Source: Jiangella gansuensis DSM 44835
GTDB lineage: Bacteria; Actinomycetota; Actinomycetes; Jiangellales; Jiangellaceae
Length of the DNA: 64,000 nucleotides
Assembly (NCBI RefSeq): GCF_000515395.1
Contig: NZ_KI911782.1
Span: forward strand, 2,047,927-2,111,926
Direction: 5' to 3'
Below the pieces are notes generated by a model. The model ran no database searches, was not told the origin of the DNA, and saw nothing but the letters and a program-made list of their open reading frames with translations. Each line of letters begins with the position of its first letter. The stretch's first letter is position 1. Positions 15,615 through 25,784 of the stretch are shown piece after piece. The translations under genes were made by a program, and so were the position numbers.

Positions 15615-17831
15615 ATGACGGGTCCTGCTATCCACACCGCCGAAGCCGTGATCGACAACGGCAAGTACGGCACCCACACCATCCGCTTCGAGACCGGCCA
15701 GCTGGCCCAGCAGGCCGCCGGCTCCGTCGTCGTCTACCTCGACGACGAGACGATGCTGCTGTCGGCCACCACGGTCTCCAAGCAGCCCAAGGAGCACCTC
15801 GACTTCTTCCCGCTGACCGTCGACGTCGAGGAGCGCATGTACGCCGCGGGACGCATCCCCGGCTCGTTCTTCCGCCGCGAGGGCCGCCCCAGCGAGGAGG
15901 CCATCCTCACCTGCCGGCTCACAGACCGCCCGCTGCGTCCCACGTTCGCCAAGGGCCTGCGCAACGAGGTCCAGGTCGTCATGACGGTCATGTCGCTGCA
16001 CCCGGACCACCTCTACGACGTCGTGGCCATCAACGCCGCCTCCGCGTCGACCCAGCTGTCCGGGCTGCCGTTCTCCGGCCCGATCGGCGCGGTGCGGGTG
16101 GCCCTGATCGACGACCAGTGGGTGGCCTTCCCGAACCACTCGCAGCTGTCCGAGGCCGTGTTCGACATGGTCGTGGCCGGCCGGGTGCTCCCCGACGGCG
16201 ACGTCGCCATCATGATGGTCGAGGCCGAGTCGACCGCCGAGACCTGGGGCCTGGTGCAGGCCGGGCGCACGGCGCCGACCGAGGAGGTCGTGGCCGCCGG
16301 GCTCGAGGCGTCCAAGCCGTTCATCACCGCCCTCGCGACGGCGCAGCGCCAGCTGGCCGACGCCGCGGCCAAGGAGACGGCGGAGTTCCCGATCTTCCTG
16401 GACTACACCGACGAGATCTACGCCGCCGTCGAGGCCGCGTGCCGCGACGAGCTCGCCAAGGCGCTGACCATCGCCGCCAAGGCCGAGCGTGAGACCCGCC
16501 TCGACGAGATCAAGGCCGACGTCAAGTCGCGGCTCGCCGAGCAGTTCGAGGGCAGCGAGAAGGACATCAGCGCGGCGTTCCGGTCGCTGACCAAGGCGCT
16601 GGTCCGTGAGCGCGTGCTGCGGGACCAGGTGCGCATCGACGGCCGTGGCCTCACCGACATCCGCACCCTCTCCGCCGAGGTCGGCCCGATCCCGCGGGCG
16701 CACGGCTCGGCGCTGTTCGAGCGCGGCGAGACCCAGATCCTGGGCGTCAGCACCCTGAACATGCTCAGCATGGAGCAGAAGCTCGACACGCTCGCGGCCG
16801 AGAAGTCCAAGCGGTACATGCACAACTACAACTTCCCGCCCTACTCCACCGGTGAGACCGGCCGGGTCGGCTCGCCGAAGCGGCGCGAGATCGGTCACGG
16901 CGCGCTGGCCGAGCGGGCACTGCTGCCCGTGCTGCCGGCCCGCGAGGAGTTCCCGTACGCCATCCGGCAGGTCTCCGAGGCGCTGGGCTCCAACGGCTCC
17001 ACCTCCATGGGCTCGGTGTGTGCGTCGACGATGTCGCTGCTCAACGCCGGTGTGCCGCTGCGCGCCCCGGTGGCGGGCATCGCCATGGGGCTCATCTCCG
17101 GTGAGGTCGACGGAGAGACCCGCTATGTCACGCTGACCGACATCCTCGGTGCCGAGGACGCCTTCGGCGACATGGACTTCAAGGTCGCCGGCACGCGGGA
17201 GTTCGTGACCGCGCTGCAGCTGGACACCAAGCTCGACGGCATTCCCGCGTCGGTGCTGGCGGCCGCGTTGCAGCAGGCCCGCGACGCCCGGCTGACCATC
17301 CTCGACGTCATGTCCGAGGCCATCTCCGTGCCGGACGAGATGAGCCCGTACGCGCCGCGGATCATCTCCATCAAGATTCCGGTCGACCAGATCGGCGCGG
17401 TGATCGGCCCCAAGGGCAAGATCATCAACCAGATCCAGGACGACACCGGCGCCGAGATCGCCATCGAGGACGACGGCACCATCTTCATCGGCGCCGCCGA
17501 CGGCCCGTCGGCGGAGGCTGCTCGCACGCAGATCAACGCCATCGCCAATCCGACGATGCCCGAGGTCGGCGAGCGCTACCTCGGCACCGTCGTGAAGACG
17601 ACCAGCTTCGGCGCGTTCGTCTCGCTGCTGCCGGGCAAGGACGGCCTGGTGCACATCTCCAAGCTGCGCGCCCTCGCCGGCGGCAAGCGGGTCGAGAGCG
17701 TCGACGACGTCGTCGCGGTCGGGCAGAAGATCCAGGTCGAGATCACCGAGATCGACGACCGCGGCAAGCTCGCGCTGACCCCCGTCGTCGAAGAGGAGTC
17801 GGCCAATGCCTCCGAGGCTGTCGACGCCTGA
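15615..17831 (+). CDS. pnp: Polyribonucleotide nucleotidyltransferase (PNPase)
   Basis: A 738-residue 3'-5' phosphorolytic exoribonuclease of RNA decay. Two RNase PH domains flank a helical linker; the second contains [20 protein letters not shown], a conserved active-site segment. A KH domain starts near residue 588 ([15 protein letters not shown]) and an S1 domain near residue 650 ([21 protein letters not shown]). ATG with AGGAGG upstream. The M16 peptidase gene overlaps its last 26 nt. Confidence 0.98.
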   Translation: MTGPAIHTAEAVIDNGKYGTHTIRFETGQLAQQAAGSVVVYLDDETMLLSATTVSKQPKEHLDFFPLTVDVEERMYAAGRIPGSFFRREGRPSEEAILTCRLTDRPLRPTFAKGLRNEVQVVMTVMSLHPDHLYDVVAINAASASTQLSGLPFSGPIGAVRVALIDDQWVAFPNHSQLSEAVFDMVVAGRVLPDGDVAIMMVEAESTAETWGLVQAGRTAPTEEVVAAGLEASKPFITALATAQRQLADAAAKETAEFPIFLDYTDEIYAAVEAACRDELAKALTIAAKAERETRLDEIKADVKSRLAEQFEGSEKDISAAFRSLTKALVRERVLRDQVRIDGRGLTDIRTLSAEVGPIPRAHGSALFERGETQILGVSTLNMLSMEQKLDTLAAEKSKRYMHNYNFPPYSTGETGRVGSPKRREIGHGALAERALLPVLPAREEFPYAIRQVSEALGSNGSTSMGSVCASTMSLLNAGVPLRAPVAGIAMGLISGEVDGETRYVTLTDILGAEDAFGDMDFKVAGTREFVTALQLDTKLDGIPASVLAAALQQARDARLTILDVMSEAISVPDEMSPYAPRIISIKIPVDQIGAVIGPKGKIINQIQDDTGAEIAIEDDGTIFIGAADGPSAEAARTQINAIANPTMPEVGERYLGTVVKTTSFGAFVSLLPGKDGLVHISKLRALAGGKRVESVDDVVAVGQKIQVEITEIDDRGKLALTPVVEEESANASEAVDA

Positions 17832-19158
17832 CGGCCGCGTGACCACCCCGTCGACACGGACCCTGCTGGGGGAGGACGAAGGCGGACTCGTCCGTCGCAC
17901 CGTCCTCCCCGGCGGGTTGCGCGTGGTCACCGAAGCGGTGCCGACCGTGCGGTCGGTGTCGATCGGCGTGTGGGTGGGTGTCGGCTCGGTCGAAGAGGAC
18001 GTCACCGAGGCCGGCGCCACCCACTACCTGGAGCACCTGCTGTTCAAGGGCACGCCCAAGCGCACCGCCCTGGACATCTCGGCGGCTGTGGAGTCCGTCG
18101 GCGGTGAGATCAACGCCTTCACCGCCAAGGAGTTCACCTGCTACTACGCGCGGGTCCTCGACGCGGACCTGCCGCTCGCGGTGGATGTCGTCGCCGACAT
18201 GGTGACCTCGTCGCTGATCGCCCCCGATGACGTCGAGAGCGAGCGCGAGGTGGTGCTCGAAGAGATCGCCATGCGCGACGACGACCCCTCTGACGCCGTC
18301 CACGACCTGCTGGCCAGCCGCATGTGGGGCGACAGCCCGCTGGGCCGGTCCATCCTGGGCAGCGTCGAGAGCATCACCGGCATGTCCCGCGAGACCGTCA
18401 ACACCTACTACCGGCGCCACTACCTGGCCCGCAACATGGTCGTGGCGGCCGCGGGCAACCTCCGGCACGACGACGTCGTCGCGCTGGTCGAGAAGGCGTT
18501 CGCGTCGGCCGGGTTCCTCGACTCGTCCGACGACCCGACGCCGCCGCGGATCACCGGCGCGGCACCCGGCACCGGCCGCGGCGTCACGCTGCTGCACCGG
18601 CCCACCGAGCAGGCCAACGTCGTGCTCGCCGTCCCGGGTCTGGCCCGCAACGACGATCGGCGCTTTGCCCTCGGGGTGCTCAACGCGGCGCTCGGCGGCG
18701 GCATGTCGTCGCGCCTGTTCCAGGAGGTGCGCGAGCGGCGCGGGCTGGCGTACTCGGTGTACTCCTACGCCGCACAGCACGCCGCTGCCGGCCTGTTCGG
18801 GGTGTACGTCGGCTGCCAGCCGAAGAAGGTCGACCAGGTGCTGGACCTGTGCCGGACGGTGCTGGCGGACGTCGTGCACCGCGGCATCACCCAGGAGGAG
18901 CTGGAGCGCGGCAAGGGGCAGGCCCGCGGTGGCCTGGTGCTCGGCCTCGAGGACACCAGTGCGCGGATGAGCCGGCTGGCCAAGGCCGAACTGGTCTATG
19001 ACGAGCTGCCCAGCGTCGACGAACTCATCGCCCGGGTCGACCGCGTCACCATGGACGACGTCACCGACCTGGCCCGCTCGCTGCTGCCGGCCTCTCCGAC
19101 GCTTGCCGTGGTCGGCCCGTTCGACGAAGTCACCCGGTTCGAGGCCGCCCTGGGCTGA
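17806..19158 (+). CDS. M16-family zinc metallopeptidase (insulinase/processing-peptidase type)
   Basis: A 450-residue protein with the inverted zinc motif HYLEH (His73, Glu76, His77) and the third-ligand region [12 protein letters not shown] about 76 residues later. [21 protein letters not shown] matches the C-terminal M16 repeat. Related actinobacterial proteins always follow pnp; the natural substrate is unknown. The ATG at 17806 lies within the pnp coding region with GAGGAG at good spacing, so the two are translationally coupled. A GTG at 17839 is the alternative. The 3' end faces the HNH gene tail-to-tail. Confidence 0.93.
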   Translation: MPPRLSTPDGRVTTPSTRTLLGEDEGGLVRRTVLPGGLRVVTEAVPTVRSVSIGVWVGVGSVEEDVTEAGATHYLEHLLFKGTPKRTALDISAAVESVGGEINAFTAKEFTCYYARVLDADLPLAVDVVADMVTSSLIAPDDVESEREVVLEEIAMRDDDPSDAVHDLLASRMWGDSPLGRSILGSVESITGMSRETVNTYYRRHYLARNMVVAAAGNLRHDDVVALVEKAFASAGFLDSSDDPTPPRITGAAPGTGRGVTLLHRPTEQANVVLAVPGLARNDDRRFALGVLNAALGGGMSSRLFQEVRERRGLAYSVYSYAAQHAAAGLFGVYVGCQPKKVDQVLDLCRTVLADVVHRGITQEELERGKGQARGGLVLGLEDTSARMSRLAKAELVYDELPSVDELIARVDRVTMDDVTDLARSLLPASPTLAVVGPFDEVTRFEAALG

Positions 19159-19165
19159 CGCCCGC

Positions 19166-20638
19166 TCAGAACGGCGGTGGGTCGGGCGCGTTGGTGATGA
19201 TCGGGCCGATGGGATCGGGTGGCCTGGTGTAGGCGTGACCGGTAGGGCTGCGCCACACCGTGGCTCCGGAGGGGAGCTGCGTCGGCTTCCAGCGGCCGTG
19301 GTGCTTGAGCAGATGGTGCGTCCGGCACAAGCAGTGGCAGTTGTCCGCCGACGTGGCGCCGCCCTGGGCGTACGCGACGACATGGTCGATGTCGCACCGA
19401 GACGCGGGGCGGTGGCAGCCGGGCATGCGGCAGGTACGGTCGCGGGCGGTGATGAAGTCTGTCAGCCGTCTCGATGGCCGGTAGCGGGTGGTGCCGTGGT
19501 CGAGCAGGCGGCCGGTGGCGGGGTCGGTGCGTAGCCAGGTCCAGACTCCCTCCGCGGCAAGCTCGCGGGCGACATGGCCGGGGATGGGCCCGTAGCCGTC
19601 GAGGTGACCTGGCTGGTCGTCGAGCCCGACGAGCGTGGTGAACGGCAATGTGACCTGCACCGCGACCGGGCGAGACCGCGTGGCGCCGCGCTGCGGGCCG
19701 GCCGTGGTGGTGAGTGTGGCCCAGGCCATGGCGGCGAGGGCGTCGGCGCGGCGCTGCTGGTGGGTTCGAGCAGGTTGGCCATGTGCGGCGTCGTCGCGCT
19801 TCTGGTTGTCGGCGGCGGCGTTCAGAGCGGTGTCGAGCGCGGCGGCGTCCGCCGCGGGGAGGAGGGCGTCGAGGTAGGCCATGCCGTCGGATGCCGGGGT
19901 GATCGAGACATAGCGATCCTGGCGCGCCAGAGCGTGCCGTTCCGCGGTCTCGGTGGGGGCGAGTTGGTGCAACAGCTCTTTGATCCGGCGCCGCAACGCT
20001 ACCGAGTCCAGACCCGGCGCGATCGGCAGCACCGCGGCCTCCACCCGGCGGCGGACGGGCGGCTCCTGGCCGCCGAGCTCGCCGGTGATGACCTTCGCGC
20101 GGCGCTCGTCGATACGGCCTGCCTCGAGCTCACGCAGGGTGCTGGGGAAGTCCTCGACGAGCTGGACGGCGTGGCCGACCAGGTTCTCCGCCTGCCGGGT
20201 GGTGGTGACGGTGCGGGCGGCGACTTCGACGGCGGTGTTGGTGATCGGGTTCACCGACCGGTACCCGACATCGGCCGGCCGCAGTTCTGGGCGGGAGGCC
20301 AGCTCCGCGAGCGCGGTGGCCTGCTTCGCCGCGACCCACGCGGCCAGCCGGGCCCACCCGGCAGTGGCTTCCACCAGGGCGTAGCCGTCGGCGGCGGCGA
20401 CGTCGAACCCGGCCAGCACGCCCGCCAACGCCGCCCCCGGGGGCGCGTCCAGATCGGCCGGGCCGGCGTCGTCGTCGAGCAGGCCGTCGAGCAGGCCGTC
20501 GGGGAGGACGCCGTCTGGGAGGAGGTCGCAACCGGTGACGTCGTCGGGAAGCTCCCACGGTTCGAAGCTCACCCATGCGCCGGTCCGCGGGTCGAACATG
20601 ACCCATGGATCGGCAGATGAGAGAGCATCATCGAACAT
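19166..20638 (-). CDS. HNH endonuclease with DUF222 domain (REP13E12-like)
   Basis: A 490-residue protein with an N-terminal DUF222 helical region (about 50-340) and a C-terminal HNH nuclease domain. The nuclease contains CRMPGCHRPASRCDIDHVV, then a Cys-x-Cys and a terminal THH, which is a complete zinc/His-metal motif. The family is multi-copy in actinobacteria, related to the mycobacterial 13E12 repeat proteins, and is often linked to genome plasticity. ATG 20638 was chosen because TAGAGT (20646-20651) ends 7 nt upstream, as for a leaderless start. A GTG at 20686 would add 16 residues. No flanking repeats or partner genes indicate an active element. Confidence 0.85.
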   Translation of the reverse strand: MFDDALSSADPWVMFDPRTGAWVSFEPWELPDDVTGCDLLPDGVLPDGLLDGLLDDDAGPADLDAPPGAALAGVLAGFDVAAADGYALVEATAGWARLAAWVAAKQATALAELASRPELRPADVGYRSVNPITNTAVEVAARTVTTTRQAENLVGHAVQLVEDFPSTLRELEAGRIDERRAKVITGELGGQEPPVRRRVEAAVLPIAPGLDSVALRRRIKELLHQLAPTETAERHALARQDRYVSITPASDGMAYLDALLPAADAAALDTALNAAADNQKRDDAAHGQPARTHQQRRADALAAMAWATLTTTAGPQRGATRSRPVAVQVTLPFTTLVGLDDQPGHLDGYGPIPGHVARELAAEGVWTWLRTDPATGRLLDHGTTRYRPSRRLTDFITARDRTCRMPGCHRPASRCDIDHVVAYAQGGATSADNCHCLCRTHHLLKHHGRWKPTQLPSGATVWRSPTGHAYTRPPDPIGPIITNAPDPPPF

Positions 20639-20689
20639 AAGAACTACTCTATCCGCCGCCACCGACAAGGTCGCGACGCACGCCACATC

Positions 20690-22171
20690 TCAGGGGGCGG
20701 GCCGCGCCGCATGCAGCGATCGGCCGTGCCGGACGACCTCGTCGACCAGCGTCTCCACGTGCTCGGCCTCGGTGCGGTAACTGATCAGGCAGGCCCGCAT
20801 CGCGTACCGCCCCGCCACCACGGCGTTGGACGGGTACACGTGGCCGGCCCGCTGGACGGCGTAGAGAATCCGCTCGTTCAGGTCGTCGAGGTAGGCATCG
20901 TCGTCGAGCGCCGAAGGCGGGACGTAGCGGAAGCACACGATGGACAGCTCCGGGTCGGCCAGTGGCTCCAGCTCGTCGTGCGCCGTCACCAGGTGGTGCA
21001 GCCAGCGGGCGAGGTCGACGTCGTGGCGGATGCGCCGGGCGAAGACGTCCCAGCCGTGCGCCAGCAGCGAGACCCAGACCGGCAGTGCGTCGAACGGCCG
21101 CGTGAACTGCGGCGTCCACTGGTAGCGCAGCACGATGTCGCTCGCTACCTCGGCGTCGAGCTTGGTGTAGTCCGGCTGCAGGGTGAACGCCGCGAGGTGC
21201 CGGGCCGGGTCGCGGAACAGCACGAGGCTGGCCGAGATGGGGATGTTCATCCACTTGTGCGGGTCGCAGGTGACGGAGTCGGCCCGCTCGATGCCGGCGA
21301 ACAGCGGCCGCAGCTCGTTGACCATCGCGGCCGGCCCGCCGTACGCCGCGTCGACATGGAACCAGCAGCCGTAGCGCTCGGCGACGTCGGCCAGCGCGGC
21401 GAGCGGGTCGATCGCGCCCAGCTCCGTCGTCCCGGCGGTGCCGACGACGCACAGCGGCTTCACACCGGCCGCGAGATCGCGCCGGATCGCCTCCTCGAGC
21501 ACGTCCGGCCGCACGCGAAAGCGCTCGTCGGTGGCGACGCGGCGCACCGCCGCCGTGCCCAGCCCGAGCAGGTCGGCGGCGCGGTCGACGGTCTCGTGTG
21601 CGTCGTCGGAGATGTAGACGGCCAGCGGCGGCCCGGCGGCGATGCCGTCCCGGCGCACGTCCCACCCGGCCAGGGTGTCCCGGGCGACGGTGAGCGCCAT
21701 CAGGTTCGCGGTCGCGCCGCCGGTGACGAACGCGCCGGACGCCTGCGCCGGCAGCCCGAGCCGCCCGGCGAACCACGCCAGCACGTGGTTCTCGATCTCG
21801 GTGGCGGCAGGGCCCAGCGGCCAGCCGCCGAGGTTCTGGTTGATGCCTGCGGCCAGCAACGACGCCGGCGCTCCCGGAACGGTGCCGGCTCCGGTGATGA
21901 AGGCCATGAAGCCGCCGTGCCCGGTCTGCGCCCCGTGATCGAACACGACGTCGCGCAGGTGGGTGAGGATCTCGTCGTCACTGACGGGCTTGTCCGGCAC
22001 GCCGCGACCGAGGACGGCCGCGCGGGTCTCGGCCGGCGTGTGTGGGTGCACGACCGGCAGGTCGGGGAGCCGGCCCAGGTACTCGGTCCACAGCTCGACG
22101 GTGGCCTGGGCGAACTCCGTCGCCCGCTCGCTCGACCAGTCCAGGTCGCTCAGTGGTTCGGGCCGCTGCAT
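20690..22171 (-). CDS. PLP-dependent group II decarboxylase (aromatic amino acid / glutamate type)
   Basis: A 493-residue fold-type I PLP enzyme. SVTCDPHKWM carries the Schiff-base lysine, FHVDAAYGG the cofactor Asp, and GGATANLMAL the phosphate-binding segment. The group includes aromatic-L-amino-acid, tyrosine, DOPA, glutamate and diaminobutyrate decarboxylases; the substrate cannot be read from the sequence. A leaderless start is indicated by TAGCCT (revcomp of 22180-22185) 8 nt before the ATG. It is downstream of trmL on the same strand. Confidence 0.9.
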   Translation of the reverse strand: MQRPEPLSDLDWSSERATEFAQATVELWTEYLGRLPDLPVVHPHTPAETRAAVLGRGVPDKPVSDDEILTHLRDVVFDHGAQTGHGGFMAFITGAGTVPGAPASLLAAGINQNLGGWPLGPAATEIENHVLAWFAGRLGLPAQASGAFVTGGATANLMALTVARDTLAGWDVRRDGIAAGPPLAVYISDDAHETVDRAADLLGLGTAAVRRVATDERFRVRPDVLEEAIRRDLAAGVKPLCVVGTAGTTELGAIDPLAALADVAERYGCWFHVDAAYGGPAAMVNELRPLFAGIERADSVTCDPHKWMNIPISASLVLFRDPARHLAAFTLQPDYTKLDAEVASDIVLRYQWTPQFTRPFDALPVWVSLLAHGWDVFARRIRHDVDLARWLHHLVTAHDELEPLADPELSIVCFRYVPPSALDDDAYLDDLNERILYAVQRAGHVYPSNAVVAGRYAMRACLISYRTEAEHVETLVDEVVRHGRSLHAARPAP

Positions 22172-22188
22172 GGGTGTAGAGGCTACTC

Positions 22189-22650
22189 TCAGGCACCGGG
22201 GTAGCCGTGCTGGCGCCAGGCCTCGTAGACGGCGACGGCCGCCGAGTTCGACAGGTTGAGCGAGCGCCGGCCCGGCAGCATCGGGATGCGTACCCGCTCG
22301 GTGACGGCGGGGTCGGCGAGCACGGTGTCCGGCAGCCCGGTGGGCTCGGTGCCGAACAGCAGCACGTCCCCGGGCCGGTAGGCGATGTCGCTGTGCCGGA
22401 CCGTCCCGGCGGTGGCGAACGCGTACACCCGCGCCGGCAGCAGTGCCGCCCAGGCCGCGCCGAGGTCGTCGTGCACGGTCACGTTCGCCAGGTCGTGGTA
22501 GTCGAGGCCCGCCCGGCGCAGCTTGGCGTCGTCGAGGTCGAAACCCAGCGGCCGGATCAGGTGCAGGTGCGCGCCGGTGGCCGCGACCATCCGGATGGCG
22601 TTGCCGGTGTTGGGCGGGATGCGCGGCTCATGGAAGACGAGGTGGAACAC
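22189..22650 (-). CDS. trmL: tRNA (cytidine/uridine-2'-O)-methyltransferase TrmL
   Basis: A 153-residue SPOUT methyltransferase that 2'-O-methylates the wobble nucleotide 34 of certain leucine tRNAs. Knot motifs are visible: EPRIPPNTGNAIRM at the N-terminus, LLFGTEPTGLP in the middle, and RIPMLPGRRSLNLSNSAAV at the C-terminus. The GTG start at 22650 has TACCCT (22658-22663 on this strand) 7 nt upstream, indicating a leaderless mRNA. Neighbouring genes are unrelated. Confidence 0.92.
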   Translation of the reverse strand: MFHLVFHEPRIPPNTGNAIRMVAATGAHLHLIRPLGFDLDDAKLRRAGLDYHDLANVTVHDDLGAAWAALLPARVYAFATAGTVRHSDIAYRPGDVLLFGTEPTGLPDTVLADPAVTERVRIPMLPGRRSLNLSNSAAVAVYEAWRQHGYPGA

Positions 22651-22667
22651 GCCTGCGAGGGTACGGC

Positions 22668-23627
22668 TCAGGTCCGGAACGTGCGCCGGTAGCCCGACGG
22701 CGACACACCCAGCGCGGCGCGCAGGTGCTGGCGCATCGAGGCGGCGGTGCCGAAACCGGACCGGCGGGCGACCTCGTCGACGGCGAGGTCGCTGTCCTCC
22801 AGCAGCTGCCGGGCCCGGTCGATCCGCTGCTGGATGAGCCATTGACCGGGGCTCAGCCCGACCTCCTGGCGGAACCGGCGGGTGAACGTGCGCACGCTCA
22901 TGGCCTCGCGGGAGGCCAGGTCGCGCAGCGTGAGCGGCTGATCGAGATGGGTCAGCGCCCAGTCGCGCGCGTCGGCGGTGCTGGGTGCGGCCGGCTCGGG
23001 CACCGGCCGGTCGACGAACTGGGCCTGCCCGCCGTCGCGCCACGGCGGGACGACGCAGCGCCGTGCCGCGTGGTTGGCGACGGCGGTGCCATGGTCGCTG
23101 CGCAGGATGTGCAGGCACAGGTCGATGCCTGCCGCCACCCCGGCGGACGTGAGGATGTCGCCGTCGTCGGTGAACAGAACGTCCGGGTCGAGTTTGACCT
23201 GCGGGAACAGCTCTCCGAAGCGGTCGGTGGCGCTCCAGTGGGTGGTGGCCGGGCGCCCGTCGAGCAGCCCGGCGGCCGCGAGCGCGAAGGCGCCGGTGCA
23301 GATGGAGACCATCCGGGTGCCGGGCCGGATGCGTGCGAACGCCGCGGCCAAGTCGGGCGGCAGCGTGCCGTGCCGGGAGATGCTCGTCGTCTCGTACGAG
23401 GCGGGGACGACGACGGTGTCGGCCCGCTCCACCGCTTCGGGCCCGTGCCGCACGACCACGTCGAAATCGGCGTCGGTGCGTACCGTGCCGGGTTCGACGG
23501 CCCAGGTGACGACCCGGTAGAGGCGCGCGCGGTCGGCGCCGCGAGCGATGCCGAAGATGCGTGCCGGGATGGACAACTCGAACGGGATGACGCCGGGACG
23601 CGCCAGCACGGCGACGCGGTGGACCAT
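22668..23627 (-). CDS. GlxA-type AraC-family regulator with DJ-1/PfpI domain
   Basis: A 319-residue protein. The N-terminal class I glutamine amidotransferase-like (DJ-1/PfpI) domain has the nucleophile-elbow sequence SICTGAFALAAAGLLDG. Two C-terminal AraC helix-turn-helices cover about residues 220-315 (LRDLASREAMSVRTFTRRFRQ and VDEVARRSGFGTAASMRQHL). GlxA-type proteins sense small molecules. It is divergent from an MFS transporter gene (70-bp gap with an ACAC-A-GTGT palindrome), so it probably regulates that transporter and itself. Confidence 0.92.
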   Translation of the reverse strand: MVHRVAVLARPGVIPFELSIPARIFGIARGADRARLYRVVTWAVEPGTVRTDADFDVVVRHGPEAVERADTVVVPASYETTSISRHGTLPPDLAAAFARIRPGTRMVSICTGAFALAAAGLLDGRPATTHWSATDRFGELFPQVKLDPDVLFTDDGDILTSAGVAAGIDLCLHILRSDHGTAVANHAARRCVVPPWRDGGQAQFVDRPVPEPAAPSTADARDWALTHLDQPLTLRDLASREAMSVRTFTRRFRQEVGLSPGQWLIQQRIDRARQLLEDSDLAVDEVARRSGFGTAASMRQHLRAALGVSPSGYRRTFRT

Positions 23628-23639
23628 GGCCCGATTCTT

Positions 23640-23648
23640 ACACAGTGT
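23640..23648. promoter_or_regulatory. Palindrome ACACAGTGT in the divergent regulator/transporter gap
   Basis: A perfect 9-bp palindrome located 12 bp from the GlxA-type regulator start and 49 bp from the MFS start. On the regulator strand it overlaps TAAGAAT, a likely -10, so binding would autorepress. Confidence 0.35.
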
Positions 23649-23697
23649 GGCAGCCGGGCCACTGGCGACGGCCGAACCGCTACCGCAGGATCAGCGG

Positions 23698-24999
23698 GTG
23701 ACCCAGACCGTCCCGGGCCGTGCCCCACGCGACATCGAGCGCACGCCACGCATCCACCGGGCCTGGTGGGTGGCGCTGGTCGCGTTCGTCGCGCTGGTGG
23801 GAGCGGCCGCCTTCCGCGCGACACCGAGCGTGATGATCGAGCCGTTCCACCAGGAGTTCGGCTGGTCGCACGGCACCATCTCGTTCGCGATCTCGGTGAA
23901 CATCATGCTCTACGGGCTGACGTCACCGTTCGCGGCCGCGCTGATGGAACGGTTCGGCATGCGGCGGGTGGTGGCGGCGGCACTGGCGCTGGTGTCCGCC
24001 GGCAGCGGGCTGACCGTGTTCATGTCGGCGAGCTGGCAGCTGGTGCTGTGCTGGGGCCTGCTGGTCGGCCTGGGAACCGGCTCGATGGCGCTGGCCTTCG
24101 TCGCGACCGTGACCGACCGGTGGTTCGTGGCGCGGCGCGGGCTGGTGTCGGGCATCCTCACCGCGGGGACGGCGGCCGGTCAGCTGGTCTTCCTGCCGCT
24201 GCTGGCGGTCGTGGTCGACGACCACGGCTGGCGGCCGGCGTCGCTGACGGTGTCGGCGGTGGCGCTGGCAGCGGTGCCGCTGGTGGTCCTGCTGCTGCGG
24301 GACCGGCCCGAGGACGTGGGGCTGACGGCGTACGGCGCCACCGGCCCGGCGCTGCATGTCGCGCCGGCGACGGGTGCGGGCCGGCGGGCGGTGACGGCGC
24401 TCACCTCCGCGGCCCGAACCGGCACGTTCTGGCTGCTCGCCGGGACGTTCGCGATCTGCGGCGCGTCGACCAACGGGCTGGTCGGCACCCACTTCGTGCC
24501 GGCGGCCCACGACCACGGCATGCCGGTGACGACGGCGGCGGGCCTGCTCGCCGTCGTCGGGATATTCGACCTGGTCGGGACCATCGCGTCGGGCTGGCTG
24601 ACCGACCGGTTCGACCCGCGGCTGCTGCTGGCGGTGTACTACGCGCTGCGCGGTGTGTCGCTGACGGTGCTGCCGCTGTTGCTCGCCGACCAGGTGCATC
24701 CGCCGATGCTGTTCTTCATCGTCTTCTACGGCTTGGATTGGGTGGCGACGGTGCCGCCCACCATCGCGCTGTGCCGGGAGCATTTCGGCGCGTCCGGGCC
24801 GATCGTGTTCGGGTGGGTGCTGGCGTCGCATCAGATCGGCGCGGCCCTGGTGGCCTTCGGCGCCGGGCTGACCCGCGACCACTTCGGCAGCTACGACCTG
24901 GCATGGATCATCGCCGGAGCGCTGTGCGCCATGGCGGCGGCGATGTCGCTGGCAATCCGGCGCGGGGCGGTGCCGGCTGCCGCCCCGTCATCCGGCTGA
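23698..24999 (+). CDS. MFS transporter (monocarboxylate/OFA-like)
   Basis: A 433-residue transporter with about 12 hydrophobic segments. The start GTG 23698 follows AGGATC. Loop 2-3 contains LMERFGMRRV, a degenerate motif A, and the overall pattern (FHQEFGWSHGTISFAIS in the first loop) is that of the oxalate/formate and monocarboxylate MFS branch. The likely substrate is an organic anion. It is divergent from the GlxA-type regulator. The last 109 nt overlap, in antisense, the 3' end of the sigma-like gene. Confidence 0.88.
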   Translation: MTQTVPGRAPRDIERTPRIHRAWWVALVAFVALVGAAAFRATPSVMIEPFHQEFGWSHGTISFAISVNIMLYGLTSPFAAALMERFGMRRVVAAALALVSAGSGLTVFMSASWQLVLCWGLLVGLGTGSMALAFVATVTDRWFVARRGLVSGILTAGTAAGQLVFLPLLAVVVDDHGWRPASLTVSAVALAAVPLVVLLLRDRPEDVGLTAYGATGPALHVAPATGAGRRAVTALTSAARTGTFWLLAGTFAICGASTNGLVGTHFVPAAHDHGMPVTTAAGLLAVVGIFDLVGTIASGWLTDRFDPRLLLAVYYALRGVSLTVLPLLLADQVHPPMLFFIVFYGLDWVATVPPTIALCREHFGASGPIVFGWVLASHQIGAALVAFGAGLTRDHFGSYDLAWIIAGALCAMAAAMSLAIRRGAVPAAAPSSG

Positions 25000-25736
25000 C
25001 CGTCGGCGCGGACCGCCTCGGCGATGCGGCGGGTGGCGCGGCTGGCCCGCTGCCGGGCTGCGGCCCAGCTGAGCCCGTGGCGGGCGGCCGCGGCGCTGCC
25101 ACCGGCCCGGCCCGGTGCGGGCGCGTAGATGTCGACGACGAGATTGGCGTCCTCGGTGGTGATGACCCCGCCCTCGACGGCCCAGGCGAGCAGCTGGATC
25201 AGCTCGAGATCGGCCGGTGCGGCGACTGCGGCTGCGCCGTCGGCGGGGTGCAGCTCGTCCGGCGCGGACGGGATCTCGTGGCGCTGGTGCGCGAGGTCGG
25301 CGACGGTGAGGCGGAGGGTGTCCATGGCGATGTTCGCCGCCACCTTCACCGGCCGCCGCTGGACCGGATACGCCGCCACGACCGACCAGAGCGCGGTGAC
25401 GGCGGCCTGCTCCAGGCTGGCGCGCGAGTCGCGGCCGGTGTGCGTCGCGGCGATCCGGACCGCCTTGCCGAGCATGAGCTGGAACACCGTTCGCAACGCG
25501 AGCGTGTCGCCGGCCTGGCCGCGACGCAGCAGCGCGAGCAGCACGGTGTCGGGACGGGTCCGGGTGGCCCGCTCGACGTCACTCAACGACGCGCAACCGG
25601 CCAGACCAGCCTCCCGCCGTCCCCACGCGGCGACGGCAGCGGGCGTGGCGGGGTCGGCGCACAGCCGGGCCCACTCGGCGTTGAGCTGCCCGACCACGCT
25701 GGTGTCGGTGCGGCGGGGTGCGGTCGTGGCGGACAT
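24891..25736 (-). CDS. Atypical sigma-factor-like protein
   Basis: A 281-residue protein. The central part (about 65-150; FQLMLGKAVRIAATHTG, LEQAAVTALWSVVAAYP) resembles sigma region 2 helices. The later GLSWAAARQRASRATRRI (about 230-247) resembles a region 4 helix-turn-helix. The -10-recognition aromatic cluster is poor, so function as a true sigma factor is unproven. The ATG is preceded by GGGAGG. Upstream are four copies of CTTGCCCG shared with the dapB promoter region. The 3' end overlaps the MFS gene by 109 nt. Confidence 0.6.
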   Translation of the reverse strand: MSATTAPRRTDTSVVGQLNAEWARLCADPATPAAVAAWGRREAGLAGCASLSDVERATRTRPDTVLLALLRRGQAGDTLALRTVFQLMLGKAVRIAATHTGRDSRASLEQAAVTALWSVVAAYPVQRRPVKVAANIAMDTLRLTVADLAHQRHEIPSAPDELHPADGAAAVAAPADLELIQLLAWAVEGGVITTEDANLVVDIYAPAPGRAGGSAAAARHGLSWAAARQRASRATRRIAEAVRADGQPDDGAAAGTAPRRIASDIAAAMAHSAPAMIHARS

Positions 25737-25784
25737 CGGCGGCTACCTCCCGGGGGTGGTCGCCGTCCACGCTGGTCGAGGGCA

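Noticed and set aside
15456-18020. 854-codon minus-strand frame opposite pnp and the M16 gene
   Set aside because: Spans two well-supported plus-strand genes; its product is a compositional artefact.
19166-20638. Active mobile element around the HNH-DUF222 gene
   Set aside because: No terminal repeats, target duplication, integrase or intron core visible; treated as an ordinary CDS.
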